Assembly (NCBI GenBank): GCA_002077065.1
Contig: NAJO01000008.1
Span: 620,001 to 684,000 of the forward strand
Reading direction: 5' to 3'
DNA: 64,000 bases
Origin: Cryoendolithus antarcticus
Lineage: Eukaryota > Ascomycota > Dothideomycetes > Cladosporiales > Cladosporiaceae
Below are positions 32,401-45,312 of the stretch, one piece after another. Each line of letters begins with the position of its first letter. Positions within the stretch are counted from its first letter, which is position 1. The notes below the pieces were generated by a model. The model had not been told where the DNA came from. It did not search any database and saw only the letters and a list, made by a program, of their open reading frames with translations. Both the position numbers and the translations under genes were made by a program.

Positions 32401-33961
32401 GCTGAACGTGACGAGAAGCACAGATCTTTGTCAGGCGACTTTGAGAAGCTGAAGAGCCGAGCAGACGCGCTCGACACAGACCTGACAGCAGCGAACCAGC
32501 TAGCGCAAACGCGTTTCAAGGATCTCACGGATCTGCGCGAGCACACTGGGAAGGTGCAAGCTGAGCTCAAGAAGCTGCGCGATGAGGCAGCAGGCTTGAA
32601 AAATGTGAAGACTGATCTCGAGAAGTCTAGCAGCGCGCTTAAGCGCCTCGAATCCAAGGAACGAGATCTTCGATCGGAGATTGCAGAGTACAGGTCTCAG
32701 AGCACTGACAAAGACACTCAAATTGGCGATCTTCGAGTAAAAGCGAAGAGCAGCGAAGAGCGCTGCAAAGCACTCGAAGATACGTACGAGCGCGCACGGA
32801 AAGATCTCGAGTCCAACGAGCAAACCCGTGATGAAGCTGTCGAGACGCGCGACAAGCTGCAGCAGCAGCTTGACAAAGCTCTCGTAGAGACACGCGCTGC
32901 TAAAGCCGCGCTTCAGCCGCTTGAGGAACAGATCTCCAAGCTTGGCAGCGAAGCCAGCACGCTTCGTGAGGAGCTGCAAGTGAAGTCTGCGCAACAACAG
33001 AGCGCGCAGAGCTTGATGGACAGCATGCAAGACCAATCTCGCGAGCTGGCGACGCAGATGAAGGAAGTACGCGAGCGGTGCGAGAGTCTCGATGAAGAGC
33101 TTGCGGATGCGCATCGGCTGCTCTCCGAGCGAAGTAGAGAGGGCGATACGATGCGCAGGCTCTTGCAGGATGTCGAGAGCAGGGCCGAGAGCCGCGTCAA
33201 GGAGATGAGGGAGCGTATGGATATGGCTGTCGAGGAGAGGGATAGGGCTGAGGAGGAGGCTAGTACGATCGGCCGACGAAAGGCTCGGGAGCTCGAGGAG
33301 CTACGAAACAAGCTGAAGGAAGCTGAGGGCGCGTCAAGTCGTGCTAGCTCGGCGCAGCAGGAGGCTGAGAAGCGCGAGGCAGCTTTCAAGTCACGGCAGT
33401 CCGACCTCGAGACTCGGGCAGTGCAAGCACAAGAAGAGCTCACTGAGCTACGCAGCGCCATGGCGTCGTTACGCGACGCTTTAGACGCATCGGAGAAACA
33501 GGTCTCCTCCCTCTCCTCCGAGACCTCGGCACTGCGCTCCTCGCTGCAGGACCGGGATACAAAGCTCGAGAAGCTGCAGAAAGCTTCCAAGTCGATGGCT
33601 GAGGAGATGCGCCAGTCACAGACTTCGAAGCTGCGACAAAACAGCACTACTGCGGCGTCGTCAAGGTCATCGTTGGAATCGACAAACCGTGTCATGTCGC
33701 CTATTAGCGGCCCGAGGAACGGTACATCGGGAACGCAGAAGGACGAGGGTGTGGATTACGTCTACCTGAAGAACGTCCTGTTGCAATTTCTCGAGACGAG
33801 GGAGAAGAAGCTGCAATTGCAACTAGTACCTGTTCTGGGGATGTTGTTGCACTTTGATAAGTAAGTTGACACTGGAAATTCTCCTTTCGAGACGGACATG
33901 TGCTAACGAGTGATGTAGGCAGGATATGGGGAAGTGGAACGCAGCCGTGACTGCGAGATGA
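29476..33961 (+). CDS. IMH1: GRIP-domain golgin (IMH1-like)
   Basis: Read as four exons: 29476..29484, 29542..29989, 30062..33860, 33919..33961; 1432 aa. Exon 1 is a 9-nt micro-exon (MFQ). Joining it to exon 2 restores MFQRLKGFNLDNFLDSKIAE, the usual golgin start. Intron 2 removal restores STKYKELLRNYRAAHARV. Introns 1 (57 nt) and 2 (72 nt) are multiples of three with no stop, so unspliced reading stays open. Most of the protein is heptad-type coiled coil, with a KKSKKKKKSKAKKK patch near residue 670. The C-terminal GRIP domain begins VDYVYLKNVLLQFLETREKK and binds Arl1-GTP to tether the protein to the trans-Golgi. The last 43-nt exon ends AAVTAR. Confidence 0.92.
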
Positions 33962-35395
33962 ACTAGAAAGCCTGCCTGGATTTGAATAGACTCCACGACT
34001 TGTCGATTACCTCGAGATCGGCCGAAGCGACGACTCAGTGGATAGCGCGCATCCGGTGCACTCAGTAAAACTCACCGAATGCTGGGCCAGAATGAAGCTC
34101 TACCTCGCGGCCATACTGGATCTGCCCACCAACAAGAGCCAAAGCATAAGCGGCCGCACTCGATGCGCCATCGCGACCAAATTTCGACGACAGTGGACAC
34201 ATCATGCCGTCCCCGTGGCTGCATTCGTGTGTCACACAGCCTAGTTACCATTACAACAGCATAGGCAGCTTGCCGTGTCTGTTGAGATAACCACCTCACT
34301 GCGATACACAGGCGGAATGTTTTACGAAGAGCTCCAAGCTATAATCCGTTGAAGGCAACAAGGCAAAGCGAGAAGGTAGTGACGGTCAGTCACTAGCTTG
34401 GTAGCCTGATCAAAGGTGGCACGCGTACCTGCATAGTGATGCATTGGCCGATGACAGCTGAGGTGCAGCCAGACAAAGGACCGTTGCAGCCTTAGCGGGT
34501 TAGATGGTTTCGAGTGAAGAACTGAATGAGACACGATATCACGTCTCGTGTCATGAAATGGAGGGAGGCAGTTGGATGTATTATTTCGCGTAGTCAGGAG
34601 ACTCGGCAGTGTATGATAAACCAGGCACGATAGCACCATTATTGAATGCATGCTAGTGTGAGAGCGTACCTTCAGTGCCCGTCTCAAACTTTGTGCCAAC
34701 CCGATACAGTGGCTCACCTCGACCAGTCTTCCCAACGCGTGCGCTGAAATCTTGTCTCAACCCACACCTGACTTCGAGCGTATATGTACTCACTGCTCTC
34801 CAGTGCCCCCACGCTCTCGCCCTCGCCTGTGCTCTGAGTCGATCACATCTACCCGAAGTGCAGCCATAGAGCGTCTGCGGCACATCCATCATCCACGACT
34901 CGTCTGCCCCACCATTCACCAGCCATCCACAGCTGCGGGAAGGGCTGGACTAAGTTACTGACTTCCCGCCGCAGACGTCGATGAGCAGGGCAGCGCAGTA
35001 CAGAGAGCCCATCCTTGCGATATCATAGTGTGCTGTACTGCAGCTTCTCATCAATCTTGTACTTGCACGTTGTACATACGACAAGTTTGGGATCAGGGTT
35101 TGTCCCGTCGCCACACATCACGGCCGCACCTCCGCTGGCTGAGAAGGACTGTGCTGCTACAGACTGACGGGCTGCATCACATCACACCACGCCAGCCCTG
35201 CGTATCGCCCAGCCCCAGCAGCTTGTCAGACAGCACGCAACTCCAGGGTCGATCCTGTGCATGCGAGGTAGCCGTACGTCATTGCACGAAGAATTGCGGT
35301 ATTCGACATCAATAATTTCTGCACACACCGGCCGGCAGTACAGTACAGCGCATAGTCACAGCTGAGGTCGCGGCGATCGACAGTAGCTCGACGCG
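33962..35395. other. Long upstream region of the SRPK gene, 1.43 kb
   Basis: The longest gene-free stretch here. Many short frames are present on both strands but none has coding texture. Probably the SRPK promoter plus a long 5' UTR; several ATGs precede 35396. No repeat or RNA gene recognised. Confidence 0.5.
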
Positions 35396-37536
<2,141 letters not shown>

Positions 37537-38250
37537 GCGGTTTGTCGCCATCCTGGGCTCCAGTGAGCGGTCGAGCATCGGCACGGTCTTATGGGAGCGC
37601 ATAGTCTGGCCGACATCGAACAGACGCGTCGCTCATCGAAACATGATAGTGGCTGGCGCATGAAAGGAAGGCGGGGGTGGGATACAGTGGCATGCTCAAT
37701 GTCTATATGTCCATGACTTTTGCAAGCAGAACACTCATTCAAATTGGATCGATGGTTTTCCACAGCGATCAAAAGGGATCGGCACCTACACGGAGGAGGC
37801 ATGAACAGGCATTGAATGGTGTTTGGCGAACTGGCAGTATGTATGTAATTCTGATGAATACACTTGCACCTTGCGACCGTTCCCTTCACCTCATTCGCTC
37901 TTTCGCGCCTGATTGCTTCGCGTGAAAGAAGCACTGCGGCTTGAAAGGCGTTTTTAGACGATGTCGGAGGACGTCCATCCTCAATACCTCGAATCGATCT
38001 CACATCACGTGTCCGGCGATCGCGCACCCGGTAAGCGCTGCCGAAGAACGTGCCTGCATTAGCTCATTTCTAGGGCATAACTTAGTGTTGGACCCTGGGC
38101 TAGAAATTCAATGGACGGAATCGAACCACTTTCGAAGGCGAATACGTGCATGACAACATACGATGTCTAGCAGCTTACCTACTTGAACGTTCAGCCTCAT
38201 TTTGGAATTCTGCAACGACACACTCTGGATACGATTGATCGATTACAATC
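37537..38250. other. SRPK-ERG25 intergenic region
   Basis: 714 bp. Contains the SRPK 3' flank and the ERG25 upstream region. No tRNA or coding pattern could be supported. Confidence 0.5.
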
Positions 38251-39352
38251 ATGTCGGTCCTTACGCATGGAACGGGCAGCTTCTTGTAAGCATCGCCCCC
38301 ACCGCTTCGAGAAAGCAGTGAACGCAAAGGCTGCAGATGCTAACGGTTTCTCAGCGGCGGCAACTCAAGTTTCGCCGATGTCATGCTCCCCCATACGACG
38401 AATACGTACATGCACGAATACAACCAGATCGCCCAGACCGCCTCACACTTGAATACGCCTGAGCGGATGTGGGCGGCTTGGTACGCGTACATTGGGAACG
38501 ATGTGTTGGCTACTGGGATTATGAGCTTCATGATGCATGAGATTGTGTACTTTGGACGGTGTATACCTTGGTTGATCGTTGATCGGATCAAGGCGTTGAG
38601 GAAGTACAAGATTCAGACTGTGAGTTCGCCTGAAGTAGTCGCAGGGAAGGGCAGCAGATGGGTGGAGGCAGATGCAAAGAGACTTGTACTGACAGCCATT
38701 CCAGCACAAAGTCCCCACAGCACAGGAGCAATGGGGCTGCGCCAAACTCGTCCTCCTTTCCCACTTCACCGTCGAGCTCCCCCAAATCTGGTTCTTCCAC
38801 CCCATGGCGCAATACTTCGGCATGGCACACACTGTCCCCTTTCCCCCACTCTACAAGATAATCTACCAAATCGCAATCTTCTTCGTCTTCGAAGACGCCT
38901 GGCACTACTGGTCGCACCGCGCTCTGCACTGGGGCCCTCTCTACAAGAACATCCACAAAATCCACCACCAGTACTCCGCTCCCTTCGGCTTGGCAGCCGA
39001 GTACGCAAGTCCGATCGAAGTCATGTTCCTGGGGATCGGGACCGTGAGCGCGCCGATACTCTGGTGTGCAATCACGCAGGATCTGCACGTCTTGACGATG
39101 TACATCTGGATTGTGCTGCGGTTGTTCCAGGCCATCGACGCGCACAGCGGGTTTGACTTTCCGTGGAGTTTGCACAAGTTTGTCCCGATGTGGGCAGGGG
39201 CAGACTGGCACGACACGCATCATGAGAAGTTTATTGGGAATTATTCGAGTAGCTTTCGGTGGTGGGATCTCATGATGGATACGCAGAGTGGGCCTGAGGC
39301 GGCGAAGAAGCGGAGGGAGAGGAAGCTGGCGAAGGCTGCGAAGAGTGCTTGA
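38251..39352 (+). CDS. ERG25: C-4 methylsterol oxidase
   Basis: Exons 38251..38285, 38355..38619, 38705..39352; 315 aa, with phases matching. Exon 1 (MSVLTHGTGSF) joins to FGGNSSFADVMLPHTTNTYM, which matches the family N terminus. The enzyme is an ER di-iron oxygenase that oxidises the C-4 methyl groups of 4,4-dimethylzymosterol during ergosterol synthesis. The histidine boxes are SHRALH, HKIHHQY and WHDTHHEKF. Membrane segments flank them (LATGIMSFMMHEIVYF, LYKIIYQIAIFFVFEDAWHYW, IEVMFLGIGTVSAPILW). The C terminus ends with a Lys-rich tail (KKRRERKLAKAAKSA), a possible ER-retention type signal. Introns are 69 and 85 nt. Confidence 0.95.
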
Positions 39353-40298
39353 GAGATGTTCAGTGCATGACGGCGAGGGAGGACGAGACAAGATCTTGCT
39401 GTGTAGCGTTCTGAGCGGGCGCTGAACTTGAACCTGGCTCGTCTATAGTCGGTAGTCAGCATAGATCGAGATTTGGATACAATACTCCAATCACACACAG
39501 AAGACGCATGTCGAGCTCCCATCAAGGTGTGATAATCACGCTTGTCGGGACTTCTCTACTTTCGTCGCTTCGAGCATTAATTCTTGATGGTCTAGCGGAA
39601 GCACTATACGTGTAGTGTGGCTCCGCCCGATGTATAAGGTATATAGGAACACGAGCAGCTTATCTCGCTGCGCAGTACTGGAGTTGTATCCTGCCTGCGT
39701 TTTGCTGGATCATTGAGGTGGTGCAAACCTTTTTGTCGACATGCCGTGCTGTGTGCATCGAGAACGGCATGTAGGGAGACTTTCCGTGCAGCAGTCCGAG
39801 TGGGCATCTGGGAGTACTCGGACACATCAAAACCACGTCGTCTCGGAGTCCAATGGCAACTGACATAGGTAGGCATACAGATGCGATGTGCAGCATAGTG
39901 TGACTAAGTGAATGTGCTCCTAAGTTGCATTGCGCCCGCATGTTCGTCACCCAGCGAAGGCATGCTCTGCTTTCGAGTGTCTCTGTGCGCATGATCAACG
40001 GTCCAACGATCACTTCCAACAAGTGTAGCACGCTCGCCCCATAGGTAGAACAATATTCCATCCCCGAGGAATTCCGTGCTGCGCGATCGAAATGCCGATG
40101 CATTCTTGAACGCGTGTGGCATCGACTGTTGTATATGCGTACATCCTTTTGTACATCGTCTACCTCTTTCTCACGTCCGTATCGTACATACTCTTTTCGT
40201 ACAAACGCCATTTCTAAGAGGCGCCGTGCGCCCGTTCACGCTAGGCCAACCCTATGTCCTTCTCTCCAAGCCAGTTCTGCCAACCTCTGTATGGCTCA
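39353..40298. other. Convergent ERG25/TIM13 spacer
   Basis: 946 bp. Frames at 39604-40211 lack family features. A tggtctagcgg string at 39589 resembles a tRNA A box but has no B box (see rejected items). Confidence 0.5.
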
Positions 40299-40648
40299 TC
40301 ATTGCAGTCCGACCTGCCCAGCCGCGCCCTTCTGCACATGTCCCAGGTATTGTCGACTTGTCGTGTTCCATGCGGCCATGTATTTCTCCATGCAATGCGT
40401 GTAGCAGGTCTCTTCGCCGGAGGAGAGAGAGGTCCCGGGTTTGGGGACGCAGCGTTCGAAGCAGTGATCGTTGATTTTCTGTGCGGGAGTCAGACTCGGG
40501 CCAGTGAAGGGGAGGGCAGTGCATGAGGGAAGGCTCAGGCGGGAGAGGCGAAAGGAAAGCGGAGAGGACGTACTTCGACCAGTTGGCGGGCGTTGGCTAG
40601 AGCGGCTTGTTGCCGGATTTGCTGCATTACTGAAGTTTTGGCGTCCAT
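40299..40648 (-). CDS. TIM13: Mitochondrial import chaperone subunit Tim13
   Basis: Two exons: 40648..40574 and 40478..40299; 84 aa, normal for small Tims. The 95-nt intron is GTACGT..CAG. Exon 1 reads MDAKTSVMQQIRQQAALANA RQLVE in one run. Exon 2 carries the twin CX3C motif, CFERC and CYTHC, separated by VPKPGTSLSSGEET, followed by MEKYMAAWNTTSRQYL. Small Tims oxidised on these cysteines form the Tim8-Tim13 hexamer, which escorts hydrophobic precursors through the intermembrane space. The gene is short and easily missed. It diverges from TFG1 with only 271 bp between the two ATGs. Confidence 0.93.
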
Positions 40649-40919
40649 GGCTGCAAGTGAGGGAGATTAGGAAGGCGATGCGATGGCTGCTACGCTGAAG
40701 CCGCTGCGACGAGTAAATACCCAGTGAGAGTGTCTCTTGACGTCGACTTTCACATGTCTTCGGGGATGGCGGAATGTTCCGCAGAGCCGCTCAGTGCCTA
40801 GGATGTCACTGCTTCGCGACTGTCTCCGACATGGATACAAGACACTCTCCATACGTTTGATCCGATGCACACTACACGAGCATAGGCACGTTCCGACATT
40901 ACCGCAGAGAGAGGTCGTC

Positions 40920-42785
40920 ATGAGCTCCAACGCAGTGCCTCGTCCGCGGAAGCGCGCTGCACCGAGCGCTTTCCTGCAACGAAAGCCGCCCCTAAAGAAA
41001 GCAGCTCTTTCCGCGGCTGGCACGCCCTCACAACGCGCGCATACGTCGCGTCCGGAACCAAGCAATGGCGTGTCAGGTATCTCGGAGAGCGCGAGTACCA
41101 CACATGATCGTCCCCCTGATCAAACATTTGACGTCTACATCTCCAAGAGCGACCTTGAGCAAGGCATGCGCTTCCATGGCTTCAAGTTTGACGTGAAGCG
41201 CGATAATGAGAAGGCTCCTACACAGATCATCGATCCCTGGAATGCCAGCGAGTTCACGAGGCCAGTCCACCTACACAGACGCTATGCGCACGACAAGCAG
41301 GACAATGGGGATCAGTCTGACGCGCCGTCGGGAATCGACGACAAGGAGCGCGAAGCATTCAACGCGAAGAAGGCAGAGCGACAGGCAGAGCGCGAAGCGA
41401 ATCAGGCGAATATTGCTCCCACTAGCGGGGCAGCAAAGCGAGCACCCCGCAAGAAGAACGAGAAGAACGTGATGGACGTGTACTACGACGAGAACAACCC
41501 GAAGCAACAGAAGGCTGCACAGCTACGGTACGAGGAGACGAAACCATGGCATTTGGAGGATTTCGATAACAAGAACACCTGGATTGGGAGCTATCAGGAG
41601 CCGTTGTCCGAGCAGAGCGTGCTGCTCACGCTGCCAGAGACTGCAGATGGACCTTTTACGATGGTACCTGTGGAGCGTTGGTATAAGTTCACGGAGACTG
41701 GGAGGCTGCCGAGTATGAGCACCGAGCAGGCGGAGAAGATCATGGCTTCAAAGATAAAGCCGTCGAGATGGTTTATGGGTACACAAGTCGGACAGCAGGA
41801 GGCAAAGAAGGCGGCTGTGCAGATGTTGAAGGAGAAAGCGGCAGCGGCCAGGCGTGCAGCTGAGGATGATACAGCCGCTGCGCCTCGTGTGAAGGATGAA
41901 GGAGACTTCTACAACGCAGATGTGGACGTTCTGGACATGGAGTTTGCGGATGAGGAGTTCCAGGATGATGACGAGGGTGCGTTGGTTGTCGGTGAAGATG
42001 ATGCAGATACGCGCGAGATCGAACGCCGCATTCGCGAGGAGATGCGTGGGGCGAACATCTCTGCGCCTGGACTGAAGGACCAGGATGCGGACTACGACCA
42101 GGAGGAAGAGCAGCAGAAGCAGCAAGGCAAGGAGCAGAAGAGGCGCGAGCGTAGGATGAAGAAGCAGTTGATCAAGAAGGAGAAGCAGTACCACTACGAG
42201 AGTGACTCTGACAGCGACCCGTATAATGATTCCAGTGAGGAAACGGACTCGGAAGAAGAGCGTGAGCGGGCTGACGAAGAGAAGAAAGCCGAGGAGGAGG
42301 CTCTCAAGCTCGCTCAAGGCGAGCCTTCCGGTGCTTCGTCAAAGGGCACAAATACGCCTTCCGGACGCCCTGAGAAGAAAGATGGCGTGCGCTTGACAAG
42401 TCTGAAACGCCCCGGTTCGCCTAACCTCTCGGACGTCAGTGGTAACGAGTCGCGTAAGAAACAACGTGTCGCGAACGACGAAACGCGTCGCATTCGCCTC
42501 AAGAATTCCCCTCCAGGCTCTCCAAGGAACGACGATACGCCTTCAGGATCACGCGCGCAGTCTCCTGCGCCAGTAGCTATGCCTTCGTTAGATGAAGTTA
42601 GGGCTGCTATTCCACCAGAAGGCATTGCTATCAAGGACCTGACGTTGAAATTCAGGGCTAGGGTTCAGGGGAAGGAGAATACTACTGCGTTTATTAAGCT
42701 GGTATCTCAAGCTGGGCAACGCGACTCGACGTCGAAGTTGATTGTTCCTAAGGCGGGGGAACAAGAGGGGACAAAGGAAGTTTAG
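40920..42785 (+). CDS. TFG1: TFIIF alpha subunit (Tfg1/RAP74)
   Basis: Single exon, 621 aa from ATG 40920 (MSSNAVPRPRKRAAPSAF). The frame is open upstream to 40737 but only through a TTG. The N-terminal dimerisation half has FDVYISKSDLEQGMRFHGFK, FTRPVHLHRRYAH, KPWHLEDFDNKNTWIGSYQE, MVPVERWYKFT and PSRWFMGTQVGQQEAKKAA. A long acidic/basic middle follows (EFQDDDEGALVVGEDDAD; SDSDSDPYNDSSEETDSEEE). The C-terminal winged helix is MPSLDEVRAAIPPEGIAIKD plus LTLKFRARVQGKE. TFIIF binds RNA polymerase II and helps place it in the pre-initiation complex. With TBP at 20.9 kb, this is the second basal transcription factor in the window. Confidence 0.93.
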   Translation: MSSNAVPRPRKRAAPSAFLQRKPPLKKAALSAAGTPSQRAHTSRPEPSNGVSGISESASTTHDRPPDQTFDVYISKSDLEQGMRFHGFKFDVKRDNEKAPTQIIDPWNASEFTRPVHLHRRYAHDKQDNGDQSDAPSGIDDKEREAFNAKKAERQAEREANQANIAPTSGAAKRAPRKKNEKNVMDVYYDENNPKQQKAAQLRYEETKPWHLEDFDNKNTWIGSYQEPLSEQSVLLTLPETADGPFTMVPVERWYKFTETGRLPSMSTEQAEKIMASKIKPSRWFMGTQVGQQEAKKAAVQMLKEKAAAARRAAEDDTAAAPRVKDEGDFYNADVDVLDMEFADEEFQDDDEGALVVGEDDADTREIERRIREEMRGANISAPGLKDQDADYDQEEEQQKQQGKEQKRRERRMKKQLIKKEKQYHYESDSDSDPYNDSSEETDSEEERERADEEKKAEEEALKLAQGEPSGASSKGTNTPSGRPEKKDGVRLTSLKRPGSPNLSDVSGNESRKKQRVANDETRRIRLKNSPPGSPRNDDTPSGSRAQSPAPVAMPSLDEVRAAIPPEGIAIKDLTLKFRARVQGKENTTAFIKLVSQAGQRDSTSKLIVPKAGEQEGTKEV

Positions 42786-42984
42786 ACAGCCGTGGAAGCG
42801 ATCTGAGGGATTATTACCTGAGTATGCCAGTCTCTCCGTGGATTGTTTCATGTTTCTTGTGCATTTATCATGGTGGTTGCAATAGTGGGTACTGGAGATA
42901 GAGGCACGAGGAGAGGTAAGGCACTCGTTTCTTCTGGAACTCTCAAAGAGGGTCTCTCACGGACATGCTGTCATGAGAAATACA

Positions 42985-43468
42985 GTCGTGTTCAGCACTA
43001 CAGCAGCAATACCATCTTCTGATTTCCACGGAGAGACACAGAGGGATGTACCCATTGCTTACTCTCCCTAACTTCTAGGGTCATAATTTTCCTCTAGACT
43101 GCAGGAGGTCAGTCTTTCACGAAAATGATATGGTGAGATTCACCGTCGCAGACAGCACTAGAGCAGCAGTATCAAGCTTGGGTTCACATGGAGAGGCCCA
43201 GTCAGAGTGTGCCGTTGTCGCCCATCTCCAGCTCATCCGGCTTCTAACAGGCAATCCTTTCGGCAGCTCACCTTTGCAGCTGAACTCATAGCTGCAATAT
43301 CAGTGTTATGAGTTCACGGAGAGACACAGCGTCACGGACAGATAGCTACCACTTCTCCGCACGAACCTTGACGATGAGTCGCCTCTCTCCGACATATCTT
43401 GAGAGAGCTCACTGTCACAGCTGCCATCATAGCAGCGGTACCATGGTCTGAAGGCGAGACACTCGGTC
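42985..43468. repeat. Four degenerate ~65-bp repeats at 130-160 bp spacing
   Basis: Related blocks occur at 42985-43044, 43137-43205, 43264-43337 and 43405-43468. Each has a core like cagcagcaataccat (variants gagcagcagtatcaa, tagctgcaatatcag, tagcagcggtaccat), followed about 15 nt later by a block like ttcacggagagacacag (variants ttcacatggagaggccc, aaggcgagacactcgg). A gctcac or attcac motif precedes most copies. They lie just 3' of TFG1 and upstream of a tiny ORF. I do not recognise the element; it could be an old minisatellite or part of a non-coding transcript. Confidence 0.6.
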
Positions 43469-43598
43469 ATTTTGTGCTGTGGTCGCCGTGTCTCGAGCTC
43501 TCACAGCATGTCCCGCGGAGTCAATCACTTCAGATCTGTGTTTCTTACACGCCCTTCGACAACGATCATCCGAGCAAGCGCCATCGAAGTGTATCGGG

Positions 43599-43763
43599 AT
43601 GGTGCATAATAATGCGGAAGTAGCGTCTCTCAACGGAACTCAAGTCTGCGTCGCGATCGCCTACAAGGATCGCGAGCGCAAGATTGCGTTTCAGGGGCCA
43701 GAGGGTGGCAAGGCGGCTAAGAACGCTATGAAAGTCGTGAAGAAGCTAGCGAAGAAGAAGTAA
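43599..43763 (+). CDS. Tiny basic ORF, 54 aa, doubtful
   Basis: The ATG at 43599 gives MVHNNAEVASLNGTQVCVAI, then YKDRERKIAFQGPEGGKAAK and a Lys-rich end VVKKLAKKK. The composition is protein-like (an alternating start and an amphipathic basic tail). The frame is open further upstream to 43479 from a GTG. No family is recognised. It follows directly on the degenerate repeats, so upstream exons may exist. Confidence 0.3.
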   Translation: MVHNNAEVASLNGTQVCVAIAYKDRERKIAFQGPEGGKAAKNAMKVVKKLAKKK

Positions 43764-44005
43764 GAGCTGGCCGTCAGAGGTGATTGAGAGGTAAAATCTT
43801 GCCGCTGCTAAACACTGCGTGCGTCCTCACCGGCGCGCTGACGTGATCAGACAGACAAGGTGTGCGCTCACGTAACATGATGTGGGAAGCGGGAAGTGCA
43901 TGAGATGGTCGACGATGTACGTGAGGATCAGTGCCAATTGTGGGCTACGTAGGGTAATACAATTTGACGACAAGGGTGGAAGACTTACAATATACTTATC
44001 TCTGC

Positions 44006-44886
44006 TTATGTCTCTCCTGCTACAGTCGCCTTGACCTCTGCATCTTTCTTCGCTGGCCTTTCCCCGAAGATCGTGGTCCCAACTCTGACTTCATCACTTC
44101 CTTGCCGTATTGCAGCTTCGAAGTCGGAGCTCATGCCCATGCCAAGCTCCAAGTCGGCCTCCTTTATGTCCAGTTCCTTCGCCACCTGATCACGCGTCTC
44201 TCTCAGCGCGACAAAGTCCTCGTTCTCGGTCTCTGGCGTACTAGCCTTGCTTCTCGCAATCGCGCCTATTGTCATTAGACCAGCGAGCTGCAGATGCGGA
44301 CATTCGTCCCTGATATGTTTGCACAGCGCCAGTGCGTCCTTCGGCTCGACTCCACTCTTCTCCTCTTCGCCAGAGGTGTTGATCTGTGCTTGCACTCGCA
44401 GCTTCTCAGGGAGATCCTGCTTCTCGGCCAGCGCTGCTCGACCCTTCTCGAGTGCATTCGCTTTCTTCACGCTATCCACGCTGCTTACACACCAGAGGTT
44501 TGGTACCTGCTCAGCCAGCGGTTTGCACTTGTTCGTCTGCAGAGCGCCAATCATGTGCCATCTGATCGACCGCGGAAGTAAAGATGCCTTCTCGGTGAGC
44601 TCTTGAGCATAATTCTCGCCGAAGTGGACGATCTTCTGGGTCGACTGGTGCAGTGCGAGAATGTCGTTTGCGGGCTTGAGCTTCGATACAGCAATGAGTC
44701 GGACCTTTGGATGCAGATCTATCAGGGACTGCTGGTGGCTGGACGTGTTGAACGCGTAGCTACCTTTCGTCCATTCGCCGCAGATTCGATCCGCTGGAGC
44801 ACAGAAGAAATGTTCTCGACCAGCACTTGAGCTCGTTGGGGATCGACACGCATCGTTGTATCATCTGCAGAGGACCCGTCGGACAT
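44006..44886 (-). CDS. YggS/PROSC pyridoxal-phosphate homeostasis protein
   Basis: Exons 44886..44764 and 44704..44006, with a 59-nt intron (GTAGCT..AAG); 273 aa. A later ATG at 44853 (MRVDPQRAQVL) is an alternative start. The family is a single alanine-racemase-like TIM barrel that binds and buffers PLP without known catalysis. The PLP lysine is in VRLIAVSKLKPAND (K49). Other landmarks are VHFGENYAQEL, IRWHMIGALQTNKCKPL, LRVQAQINTSGEEEKSGV, LAGLMTIGAIA, ELGMGMSSDFEAAIRQGSDE and VRVGTTIFGERP. It is complete and close to yeast YBL036C in layout. Confidence 0.94.
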
Positions 44887-45312
44887 TTCGCTGTGATGTC
44901 GCCGAGTACTGAGAATGTCTTTGCCGTCACTAAGGCACAAGCAGGGTTTCAGATGAAGTCGCTACATCTCGCCCTCGGTGCATCTCGCTCCACCTCAATC
45001 CGAACCTTGTTGATCGTCTCCGCCTTCTCCACACTTCCTCCACAGTTTTGCCGCGACCAACCACCGCGTGCACCGTCAGACCTACCTTGCCTAACAACCC
45101 TTGCGACCAGGTATCTGACAAGAGGGTACAGCACTCTAGGAGCTTGGCCCGTCCAACTTGCGGAGTAACGCAGGTACATCGAAGCCGGCATCTGCGTCGC
45201 TCGCAACCAGCGAGAGGCGGGACGATCGACTTCGAACCTTGTAGATGAGGTATTTCATTCAGGTCAGATCCGTCTCTCTGCTCTTGAATTATCTCTCCTG
45301 TTCATCGCAATC
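44887..45312. other. Divergent PLP-protein/GH78 upstream region
   Basis: 426 bp holding both promoters; no recognised element or gene. Confidence 0.45.

Noticed and set aside
38050..38130. Possible minus-strand tRNA (ggttcgattcc-like string)
   Set aside because: The T-arm stem pairs poorly and there is no matching acceptor stem or D arm about 70 nt away.
39580..39620. tRNA A-box-like tggtctagcgg
   Set aside because: No B box (GGTTCGANTCC) follows within the needed distance.
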